Origin: JAJDFU01 sp964641965
GTDB lineage: Bacteria; Bacteroidota; Bacteroidia; Chitinophagales; Saprospiraceae
Length of the DNA stretch: 5,125 nt
Reading direction: 5' to 3'
NCBI GenBank assembly: GCA_964641965.1
Contig: CAZXLD010000102.1
Coordinates: 1-5,125, forward strand
The number at the start of each line of letters is the position of its first letter. Position 1 is the stretch's first letter. Made by a program: the position numbers and the translations under genes. Of the stretch, positions 1 to 5,125 are shown in pieces. A model generated the notes under the pieces. The model made no database searches. It saw only the letters and a program-made list of their open reading frames with translations, and had not been told where the DNA came from.

Positions 1-286
1 CCCCGGCATAGGTGTATGAGGTGCCTGCCCGGGCAGCGTACTCCCACTCGGCCTCGGTAGGCAGGCGGAATTGCCAGCCCTTCAGCTCTTCCTCCATTGG
101 GGGATAATCCTGGTTGAGACAATCGAGGAAGGCCCGGGTTTCCGGTTTTTCAGCATCCCCTCGTACGATGTCGTTCCAGGAAACCCGTTCTACAGGGCGA
201 TCGTTCCCGATCCGGTAGGAGGGGTTGTCGCCTTTCATCACGGCTTTCCAGACAGCCTGGGTGACCGGGTACACCCCCATATAAAA
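1..286. repeat. Direct repeat, copy 1 (within FGE-B)
   Basis: This segment aligns without gaps to 4102-4387, in the same orientation about 4.1 kb away. By hand count there are about 29 mismatches in 286 positions (about 90% identity). Positions 1-94 have only one mismatch. Similarity collapses beyond about 286. The repeat may continue past the left edge of the window. Confidence 0.9.
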
Positions 287-487
287 GGCATCGAGCCGGA
301 CCGGGTGGATGGGGTCCTCCTTCCAATTGGCCAGGTCCGTCTCGGTGCTCCCCATCGGGAAGGTGTCGGCCGGCAGAAGCCGGAGGCGGAATTCGGTGCC
401 GTCGGGCAGGGTCTGGGTGTGGACGGGATTCATATGGAGTGGTCGAGCGGTTTTGGGGTTATCAGATAGATCAGGAAAGGAATACAT
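1..487 (-). CDS. FGE-sulfatase-fold protein (FGE-B), C-terminus cut by window edge
   Basis: This open frame runs without a stop to the window edge (about 162 codons). It belongs to the formylglycine-generating-enzyme/sulfatase-modifying-factor (SUMF1, C-type-lectin-like) family. Visible family motifs are FPMGS, YPVTQAVW, RPVERVSW and RLPTEAEWEYAARAG. The glycine-rich C-terminal half, including any active-site cysteines or variable region, lies outside the window. ATG 487 sits four bases after the stop of the upstream LRR-Roc-COR-TIR gene, which suggests one transcript and translational coupling. A second in-frame ATG at 433 aligns with the start of the paralogue at 4531 and is an alternative start; neither has a visible ribosome binding site. 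From about position 286 down to 1 it is nearly the same DNA as the paralogue at 4387-4102, while the N-terminal part is divergent. The family call is firm. The function is unknown; a binding or sensor role is inferred. Confidence 0.88.
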   Translation of the reverse strand, partial: MYSFPDLSDNPKTARPLHMNPVHTQTLPDGTEFRLRLLPADTFPMGSTETDLANWKEDPIHPVRLDAFYMGVYPVTQAVWKAVMKGDNPSYRIGNDRPVERVSWNDIVRGDAEKPETRAFLDCLNQDYPPMEEELKGWQFRLPTEAEWEYAARAGTSYTYAG

Positions 488-491
488 AGGG

Positions 492-3400
492 TCATATTCT
501 TCGCCGGATAGAGTCAACGACGCCTTTCATACCGATTTCGAATTGACCATCCCGGATGTCGGTACAGTTTACGGAGCGGAGGCGCTTCAGGATGTCGCCC
601 AGGTTATTTCGTAGTTTGTAAAGGCGGTTATTTTCTTCCAGCAGCCAAGGGTTATTCTGCTTTGCTTTTTGGTATTCCAAGATAAGCTGCGTGTTTTCCT
701 CAATCTCCGCATCTATTTCTTTAACTTTTTCCAGTTGGTAGCGCTTGTTGTTTAAGAAATCATTATCGAGGTAACAGGGAAGGAGTTGTTTGCCGGAAAA
801 AACTTCTTTATTGAAGGTTAGTATGGTTTCCATGCAAACCCAGGTAGAACGCAGGCTCTCGTCTGAGATGATGGAAAGGGTGACGTCACTATCCCGAACG
901 CATTTCTCTATAAACTCCTCTATGCCCTGGCCCGTATCCATAGCCACCTGATCGATCAAAACCCCTATCCCACTTTCTTCCAGGTGTTTTTTTACCCGAA
1001 AAGCAATGTCCTCATTTTTTCTGCTGTAGGAGATGAAGGCACGGGCCTGGATACTGCTTGGTCTATCAGGCTGGGAATCGGCCTTTGGGTCCGGTTTGTA
1101 CTTGTTACTTTCTCCGGGCCTCATGCCTTGGTCCCATTCTTGCCCGGTTTCGACTTTCTCCTTCTCTCTTTCCAGTTTGCTGTCTTGTTCGAGCCTCATA
1201 CCCTGATCCAGCAGGTAATCAAATGGAGCCCTGGGGATGGAGCCGCCGCCGCGGGTTGGGAAGGCCTGCTCAAAGGGCACTTGATAGCTCTGCAACTTAT
1301 TGGCATCTACCCAATGGCCGCCCTCGTCCAGCGAAATAAAAAAATCGGCATTTTTCCCGTTTTTCAGGAATTGGTAAAATACCCCTCTTGACAGGTTTTT
1401 ACCCTCTCCATCGGCTTGGGTGCATACCCGTACCAACCGTTCTTTTTCCAGAAACTCGATGGCGCAGCCTTGCCGGCTTTGCTCTTCAATGAAGTAGATT
1501 CCATCCCGGTAGACCTTTTCCCTGGCGTAAGGACCAAATTCGCAGAGGACGTTGACCATTACATTTTCGGGCATGAAATCCGGGTACCACAGGAGGAATT
1601 GGTGCGGCTTTTCCGCTTTGGTGATCTCAAACCAATCCGGATCGGTTTCTTCGGCTAAGGGTTTTAAATACTGTGGGGCAAAATAGCCCCCATCCTTCTT
1701 AAAGATCAATTTGAATTCGATGAGCAAGCTGAGGAGCGCATCGGTTTCGGTTTTTTCTAATATCCTCTCGGCTTCACTTCGGCTAAAAATCCCTTTCTTT
1801 TCCATCAGGGTTGTATTCCCTTCAATCAGTTTGTAGGTCTTGTCCAGGAGCTTTTGCGGGTTGAGGAAAATCCGGTCTTTCAAGTCTCGACTATCGGAGT
1901 TCGGGAAGTAGATGATCTCCCCGGTCTTGAGCAGGTAGCCCAATAATTTGTCGACATCCTTCTCGATGATCTCGTTGGGAAGGGCGATTTGTGAAGTAAA
2001 CTGATCGACAGTGAGCCAGGTAAGCTTTTTGGTCTTCCGGTCCTTTTCCCGTTCGGCGATGATGGCGTTCAAGACCTTGTTGTAGCTGGTGGGTATCTTT
2101 TCGCCAAGGAGGTCAAGCTCATTGACCAGGTCAGTGAATTTTTCTTTGAGGGTGTTCAGGTAGGAAATCCGCTGGTCGTCCCCTGCTTCAAAATCAACCG
2201 GTGGAAGGATTTTCAGGGGGGCATATTTGTCTTTCAGTCGATCCTGAGGGAGAGCATCTTCTTTGGCTGCCCGGCAATGGGTACGCACAGGCAAGACCTT
2301 GCTGTTAGGTCCATGTACGTAGATATTGCTTAACCAGTAATCGTGCCGCCTCCATTTGTGACCGGTGCCCTTTGGGGCTTTTTCTTTGTCCTTGATCAGG
2401 TTTTGAAGCGCTATTTTCTCATCGGTCCAGGCATAGACATAGCCTGCGGCATCTGAAAGGAAAAACTGGTGGGTCGCATAGAATATTTCCTGCCCTCCAA
2501 AGTCCCACACGTTGAGGTCCAACTCTCTGGTGCGTACGCCTGGGAGGTGTTTTTTGGTCAATTTCTCAATGGAAACGCCGTGGGTGAACTTTTCATTTTC
2601 ATTATGAGGTTCCCCGAGCAGACCATTGAGCAGGCTGGTCTTTCCAACTCGCCCGTTGCCGAGGAGGATGATCCGCGCCCGGAAATTGACGGTTTCTTTT
2701 TTCCCTCCTTTCCTTGCGCGCAGCAAGCCAATGATCTCTGTGGCATTGCCACTATCGTCCCCTTCTATCAGGTTGCCTGGGTAGCCTTCTATTCTAGGAT
2801 TATTTTTCAGGTAAAGCGTCTCCAGGTTCTCGTATCCGACCAGGGGAATTTCCCCAAGCTGGTTGTTTTCCAGGTGGAGCACCTTGAGTTCATCCAGGTC
2901 GTCAGTTTTAAAGTCAAGGGTTTGGATCTGGTTGTCCTTCAGGTAGAGGTACTCCAGTTCAGGGAAACTGCCGGGCAAGGTGAAGCTGTTGAGTTGGTTG
3001 CCGCTCAGGTCGATAAACTCGAGTTCCGGACAACCCTCCGCAAATGAAAAAGATTCAAGTTGGTTCCGACTGGCGTCGAGTTTTTCCAAGGATCGGAGGC
3101 CGGCGGGCAGGCTTAGGGATTGCAGGGCGCAGTCGCTGACATCGAAATATTCCAGCTCGGGGAGTTGCATGTTTTCCCCGAACGTAAGGGCCTGGAGGGT
3201 CTTGTTGTCGCTCACGTCCAGGTAGCGTAGGCGGGAAAGGGTGGCGGGCAGGGCCAAGGTAGCGAGTTTATTCTCACTGAGGATCAGGGCCTGGAGGTGC
3301 TGCAGCTCAGGATCATCAAGCGGAGGGGCCTGGGTCAGGTCGTTGGTGCGCAGTTTGAGGCCGACGAGCCTTCCATCCCGAAGCAAGTACTGGTTTTTGT

Positions 3401-3512
3401 CTTTGTCCCGGCTGCCGTAGCGGGTGAATTCCTCGAGGGTTTCGGCTTGGGAGGGGCTGAGTTGTAAGGGGAGGTCCTTTTCTATCCGGCTGATAACTTC
3501 GGGTTTGGCCAT
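492..3512 (-). CDS. LRR-Roc-COR-TIR (Roco/NLR-like) protein
   Basis: This is a 1006-residue multidomain signalling protein. Residues about 45-250 are leucine-rich repeats of roughly 22-24 residues (for example LEFIDLSGNQL and LEYLYLKDNQI). A Roc GTPase domain follows, with P-loop GNGRVGKT at 285-292 and DFGGQE (G3) at 337-342. The usual TKxD/THxD G4 motif appears as THCRAAKED at 411-419, which is atypical. The COR region spans about 470-740, with a winged-helix part near 498-565 and a COR-B-like part near 638-700. A charged linker (about 760-820) leads to a C-terminal TIR domain that begins ARAFISYS at 823-830. It carries STWVCME, where Glu895 fits the catalytic glutamate of NADase TIRs. A helical, coiled-coil-like insertion (about 917-977) precedes the last strand, VNCTDIRDGQFEIG. 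In known families, LRRs sense, Roc-COR switches or dimerises, and TIR cleaves NAD or signals. No signal peptide or membrane segment is evident, so it is probably cytoplasmic. It is followed at four bases by an FGE-fold gene. Domain calls are strong; the immune role is inferred. Confidence 0.93.
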   Translation of the reverse strand: MAKPEVISRIEKDLPLQLSPSQAETLEEFTRYGSRDKDKNQYLLRDGRLVGLKLRTNDLTQAPPLDDPELQHLQALILSENKLATLALPATLSRLRYLDVSDNKTLQALTFGENMQLPELEYFDVSDCALQSLSLPAGLRSLEKLDASRNQLESFSFAEGCPELEFIDLSGNQLNSFTLPGSFPELEYLYLKDNQIQTLDFKTDDLDELKVLHLENNQLGEIPLVGYENLETLYLKNNPRIEGYPGNLIEGDDSGNATEIIGLLRARKGGKKETVNFRARIILLGNGRVGKTSLLNGLLGEPHNENEKFTHGVSIEKLTKKHLPGVRTRELDLNVWDFGGQEIFYATHQFFLSDAAGYVYAWTDEKIALQNLIKDKEKAPKGTGHKWRRHDYWLSNIYVHGPNSKVLPVRTHCRAAKEDALPQDRLKDKYAPLKILPPVDFEAGDDQRISYLNTLKEKFTDLVNELDLLGEKIPTSYNKVLNAIIAEREKDRKTKKLTWLTVDQFTSQIALPNEIIEKDVDKLLGYLLKTGEIIYFPNSDSRDLKDRIFLNPQKLLDKTYKLIEGNTTLMEKKGIFSRSEAERILEKTETDALLSLLIEFKLIFKKDGGYFAPQYLKPLAEETDPDWFEITKAEKPHQFLLWYPDFMPENVMVNVLCEFGPYAREKVYRDGIYFIEEQSRQGCAIEFLEKERLVRVCTQADGEGKNLSRGVFYQFLKNGKNADFFISLDEGGHWVDANKLQSYQVPFEQAFPTRGGGSIPRAPFDYLLDQGMRLEQDSKLEREKEKVETGQEWDQGMRPGESNKYKPDPKADSQPDRPSSIQARAFISYSRKNEDIAFRVKKHLEESGIGVLIDQVAMDTGQGIEEFIEKCVRDSDVTLSIISDESLRSTWVCMETILTFNKEVFSGKQLLPCYLDNDFLNNKRYQLEKVKEIDAEIEENTQLILEYQKAKQNNPWLLEENNRLYKLRNNLGDILKRLRSVNCTDIRDGQFEIGMKGVVDSIRRRI

Positions 3513-3748
3513 GTATCCGGGAGCTTTAGGTTTTTCGAGTTTGGGCTATTGCAGGGATATAGGGAAAAAATACGTGTTTTTTTTATTTATGGGGCCGGCT
3601 GTTTTAGCTGCCGTTTCAGGGCAATGTTTCGGAGGGTGATACAAGCTTTGTTTGTTACTAGTCCGATCTAAAAATACTCCAGTTGCTCCTGTGCTAAAAA
3701 GCCTGCTTCGTCCGTATCAGCTGCCCTCAAAGGGCCAATTGTCGGCGA
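3513..3748. other. Intergenic spacer upstream of the TIR-Roco gene
   Basis: No gene with a start codon is visible here. The segment nearest the TIR-Roco start is AT-rich (about 3550-3591, with A and T runs), which would suit a promoter, but no convincing Bacteroidota -33/-7 pair was found. A weak 5-bp stem with a 3-base loop (GCCCT/AGGGC, 3723-3735) lies just beyond the FGE-A stop. From 3748 to 3668 the minus strand continues FGE-A's frame for 26 codons after its TAG before the next stop. The 236-base length suggests the TIR-Roco gene has its own promoter. No template repeat resembling the FGE-A variable region was seen here. Confidence 0.5.
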
Positions 3749-3760
3749 CTAAAGTCGCCG
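3743..3760 (-). repeat. Perfect hairpin containing the FGE-A stop codon (possible DGR retrohoming hairpin)
   Basis: CGGCGACTTTAGTCGCCG is an inverted repeat with 8-bp perfect arms and a 2-base centre, which would fold as a 7-bp GC-rich stem with a 4-base loop. The TAG stop of FGE-A falls inside it. On the coding strand it is not followed by a T run, so it does not look like an intrinsic terminator. It lies directly beside the GC-rich tract that ends the candidate variable region. In the Bordetella phage BPP-1 DGR, a GC-rich stem with a 4-base loop just downstream of the variable region supports retrohoming. The hairpin is seen directly; the function is inferred. Confidence 0.6.
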
Positions 3761-4531
3761 GTCCCGGGGGGACAACACCAACCGAAAACCCACAACGTGG
3801 CTGCGATTCGTGGGCCCGTTGCTGTAGCGACGCGACACCCGGCAATCGCGGGGGCTGTCGAAATAGAAGCCGCCGCGAATAACCCGGTGGTCACCCGAAT
3901 TGGGCCCGGCAGGGTCGTCTACCCTGCCTTTCTCTTGGCATTCCCGGTAGTAGTTCTCGTAATCCGCCCAGTCCCAGCACCACTCGTACACGTTACCGCT
4001 CATGTCGTAGAGTCCCCAGGCGTTCGGTTTTTTGAGGCCCACGGGCTTGGTCTCGCGATGGCTATTGTGGTTGTACCAGCCCACCTCCTTGAGTTTGTCG
4101 CCCCCGGCATAGGTGTATGAGGTGCCGGCCCGGGCAGCGTACTCCCACTCGGCCTCGGTAGGCAGGCGGAATTGCCAGCCCTTCAGCTCTTCCTCAGTGG
4201 GTGCAGAGTCCTGGTTGAGACCATCGAGAAAGGCCCGGGTTTCCGGTTTTTCAGCGTCCCCTCGCACGATGTCGTTCCAGGAGACTTGTTCTACGGGACG
4301 GTCGTTTCCGACTCGGTAGGAGGGGTTGTCGCCTTTCATCACCGCTTTCCATACGGCCTGGGTGACCGGAAAGATGCCCATATAAAAATCGTGGGTGATC
4401 CGGACGTGGTGTACGGGTTGTTCGTCGTCGTTGGCATCCGCATCTTGACTACCCATCCGAAATTCACCCTTGGGAATACGGGCCATGTCGAAACTTATGC
4501 CGTTGGCAAGGCGGTGGGTATAGGTGGGCAT
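3749..4531 (-). CDS. FGE-sulfatase-fold protein (FGE-A), candidate DGR variable protein
   Basis: This is a 260-residue single-domain protein of the FGE-sulfatase (SUMF1, C-type-lectin-like) fold. Motifs in order are FRMGS (24-28), FPVTQAVW (54-61), RPVEQVSW (78-85), RLPTEAEWEYAARAG (122-136), NAWGLYDMSGNVYEWCWDW (170-188), VIRGG (217-221) and VGFRLVLS (247-254). True formylglycine-generating enzymes have two active-site cysteines after the RGG motif. Here the first is Asp225 and only Cys230 remains, so sulfatase-activating catalysis is unlikely and ligand binding is more plausible. Residues 222-246 have the layout of DGR-diversified FGE-fold proteins. No signal peptide is seen. The ATG at 4531 is preceded by a short ATTCATT repeat and no clear ribosome binding site. 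It lies 69 bases after a dead ATPase gene and 236 bases before the TIR-Roco gene, on the same strand. The fold is certain; the variable-protein role is inferred. Confidence 0.92.
   Translation of the reverse strand: MPTYTHRLANGISFDMARIPKGEFRMGSQDADANDDEQPVHHVRITHDFYMGIFPVTQAVWKAVMKGDNPSYRVGNDRPVEQVSWNDIVRGDAEKPETRAFLDGLNQDSAPTEEELKGWQFRLPTEAEWEYAARAGTSYTYAGGDKLKEVGWYNHNSHRETKPVGLKKPNAWGLYDMSGNVYEWCWDWADYENYYRECQEKGRVDDPAGPNSGDHRVIRGGFYFDSPRDCRVSRRYSNGPTNRSHVVGFRLVLSPRDRRL
3761..3776 (-). other. GC-rich tract at the end of the candidate variable region (IMH-like)
   Basis: The coding strand reads GTTGTCCCCCCGGGAC, covering the last codons of FGE-A (about LSPRD). In characterised DGRs the variable region ends in an invariant, GC-rich initiation-of-mutagenic-homology element immediately before a hairpin. 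The position and composition match that layout, but only comparison with a template repeat would prove it. The tract is also self-complementary (GTCCC/GGGAC), so it could simply be part of a larger secondary structure. Confidence 0.35.
3794..3868 (-). other. Candidate DGR variable region within FGE-A
   Basis: Residues 222-246 sit between the conserved RGG and VGFRLVLS motifs, the place where FGE-fold DGR targets vary. The positions expected to vary are Phe222, Tyr223, Phe224, Asp225, Ser226, Asp229, Arg234, Arg235, Tyr236, Ser237, Asn238, Ser244, His245 and Val246. All 14 codons end in C or T, so each could arise by changing only the adenines of an AAC or AAT template codon. Intervening conserved residues (Arg231-Val232-Ser233 and Gly239, Thr241, Val247) use G-ending codons. 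C/T endings are common in GC-rich genes, so this is supportive rather than decisive. No template repeat or reverse transcriptase is present in the window. Confidence 0.5.
4102..4387. repeat. Direct repeat, copy 2 (within FGE-A)
   Basis: This is the partner of the repeat at 1-286. It encodes about residues 49-143 of FGE-A, from the FYMG motif through RLPTEAEWEYAARAG and YTYAGG. Being direct copies flanking the TIR-Roco gene, the pair could support deletion, duplication or gene conversion. Confidence 0.9.
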
Positions 4532-4543
4532 GGGGAATGGAAG

Positions 4544-4561
4544 AATGAATAATGAATAATG
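4544..4561. repeat. Short heptamer tandem repeat upstream of FGE-A
   Basis: AATGAAT occurs twice in tandem and is followed by AATG, about 13 bases upstream of the FGE-A start codon (ATTCATT on the coding strand). It fills the leader where a ribosome binding site would be expected. It may be simple-sequence filler; no function is assigned. Confidence 0.6.
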
Positions 4562-4599
4562 TTGGATCCGGATAGGGATTGACTTTTAGCTACGGGCGT

Positions 4600-5058
4600 T
4601 TAATATAGGTCTTTCATTTTTTTTAAGGATTGCAGGGGCATTACGGTTATTTTTTCATCCAATGGGTAAGTTTGATCACCCAAAGATGCGAAAGATGGAG
4701 GTCATAAATAGCCTGCCGCATCGACCGGGTAGTCCTGGGGGCATCCTGGTATTTGGAAGGCCTAACCGTTCTCCTATTCGCGCATTAGCGCCATGCTTTA
4801 GAACGTTATCCAGGTTGGTATGAATTGTATAAATAGCAATCTTGTTTTGGATCGCTAAAATGAGGGTTCTCCAGGGTGATGGCATCCCGTGGGTTTTCGA
4901 GATCAAAGAGGTGGTCGGGCTTGAAAGCGTTGGCCAAGGTAGTTTTCCCTACTTGCCGGGGCCCAAGCAGTGCTGTCACTGGAAAAAGAGTGAGCAACTG
5001 CTGGATTCTATTAACGTCTTTAGGTCGTTTAAGGAACGTAGTCAAGGCGTTTTTCCAT
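4600..5058 (-). pseudogene. AAA/DUF4143-type ATPase, broken: N- and C-terminal pieces only
   Basis: The first piece (about 5045-4862) reads as the start of an AAA_14/DUF4143-family ATP-binding protein, with Walker A motif LLGPRQVGKTTLA followed by LFDLENPRDAITLENP. The frame then leaves the family and stops soon after (QPG, stop). The last piece (about 4747-4600) is the family's C-terminus: DAPRTTRSMRQAIYDL then HLWV, a frame change near 4680, then GDQTYPLDEKITVMPL and a TAA at 4602-4600. About 250 or more internal residues, including the Walker B region, are missing, and NIF3-like sequence lies between the pieces. The only nearby ATG (5058) is one base out of frame with the ATPase; an in-frame TTG is at 5045. 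These proteins are usually about 370-400 residues. It is certainly non-functional as an ATPase. Confidence 0.85.
4745..4864 (-). pseudogene. NIF3-family (dinuclear metal centre) gene fragment inside the ATPase remnant
   Basis: In a frame different from either ATPase piece, this stretch reads LAIQNKIAIYTIHTNLDNV and then GANARIGERLGLPNTR. This matches the conserved core of NIF3/YbgI/YqfO proteins, whose HTNLD motif contributes metal-binding residues. Only about 40 residues are present. Both edges are abrupt: ATPase sequence ends at about 4866-4857 and resumes at about 4748-4744. The fragment has no start, no stop of its own and no intact neighbour of the family in the window. It is a relic captured by rearrangement, in the same orientation as the ATPase pieces. 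The open frame that spans it (4906-4676) is not a real gene. Confidence 0.8.
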
Positions 5059-5095
5059 GAAAAATAGTCTTTGCTTGGCGAATTTTCATGGAAAA
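5051..5095. repeat. Inverted repeat upstream of the ATPase remnant
   Basis: TTTTCCATGAAAA (5051-5063) and TTTTCATGGAAAA (5083-5095) are perfect 13-bp inverted copies separated by 19 bases. The inner arm overlaps the out-of-frame ATG at 5058 of the dead ATPase. It could be an operator-like site or a leader stem-loop of the original gene, or an end of a small element. No T run follows on either strand to make a terminator. Confidence 0.6.
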
Positions 5096-5125
5096 TATTA
5101 GTCTGCCCTACCTTCCGCTAACCGC

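Noticed and set aside
485..495. ATGA overlap start at 495 for the gene after TIR-Roco
   Set aside because: That ATG is out of frame with FGE-B and its reading frame closes after about 21 codons at the TGA near 432.
71..614. Plus-strand open frames at 71-469 and 309-614
   Set aside because: They are antisense shadows of the FGE-B and TIR-Roco coding regions. 71-469 resembles 4172-4552 only because the FGE paralogues are duplicated.
984..3639. Plus-strand open frames and a 64-residue minus-strand frame within 984-3639
   Set aside because: They overlap the long TIR-Roco gene, which has continuous recognisable domains. None shows a known motif of its own.
3513..3748. Template repeat of a DGR in the spacer between FGE-A and the TIR-Roco gene
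   Set aside because: The non-adenine backbone of the candidate variable region has no match there by eye. The template repeat must lie outside the window if it exists.
3743..3760. Intrinsic transcription terminator after FGE-A
   Set aside because: The stem is strong, but the coding strand continues with GACAATTGG and has no T run.
3652..4552. Plus-strand open frames across FGE-A
   Set aside because: They are antisense to a clear FGE-fold gene and encode no recognisable protein.
4579..4606. TTGACT-16 bases-TAATAT on the plus strand as a sigma70-like promoter
   Set aside because: No plus-strand gene follows, it overlaps the end of the ATPase remnant, and Bacteroidota promoters have a different consensus.
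4676..4906. A 76-residue minus-strand ORF as a real small gene
   Set aside because: It is a composite frame running through the NIF3 fragment and out-of-frame ATPase sequence, with no natural start for either family.

Overview
The window reads almost entirely from the minus strand and looks like an accessory (defence or conflict type) stretch of a bacterial chromosome. The organism is probably a member of the Bacteroidota. This is inferred, not proven: none of the starts has a clear Shine-Dalgarno sequence, the LRR-Roc-COR-TIR and FGE-fold families are typical of that group, and the broken ATPase and NIF3 pieces resemble Bacteroidota versions. No rRNA, tRNA, CRISPR array, transposase or phage structural gene was seen.

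Layout in the direction of transcription, from high to low coordinates. (1) 5058-4600 is a dead gene: an AAA/DUF4143-type ATPase whose first part and last part survive, with its middle replaced by a piece of an unrelated NIF3-family gene and with frame disruptions. (2) 4531-3749 is an intact FGE-sulfatase-fold (C-type-lectin-like) protein, here FGE-A. It lacks one of the two catalytic cysteines of true formylglycine-generating enzymes. Its C-terminus resembles the variable region of a diversity-generating retroelement (DGR) target and is followed by a GC-rich tract and a perfect hairpin that contains the stop codon. (3) 3748-3513 is a 236-base spacer with an AT-rich patch. (4) 3512-492 encodes a 1006-residue LRR-Roc-COR-TIR protein, that is, an NLR-like or STAND-like architecture with a recognition domain, a GTPase switch and a predicted NAD-cleaving effector. 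(5) From 487, four bases after that stop, a second FGE-fold gene (FGE-B) begins and runs off the window edge.

FGE-A and FGE-B share an ungapped direct repeat of about 286 bp, roughly 90% identical by hand count, with a sharp edge beyond which the N-termini are very different. The TIR-Roco gene is therefore bracketed by mosaic paralogous FGE genes. The most interesting reading is a candidate conflict module: a TIR/Roco signalling protein co-transcribed with an FGE-fold partner, next to a related protein whose ligand-binding face may be diversified by a DGR. The reverse transcriptase and template repeat needed to prove DGR activity are not in this window, so this remains an inference.
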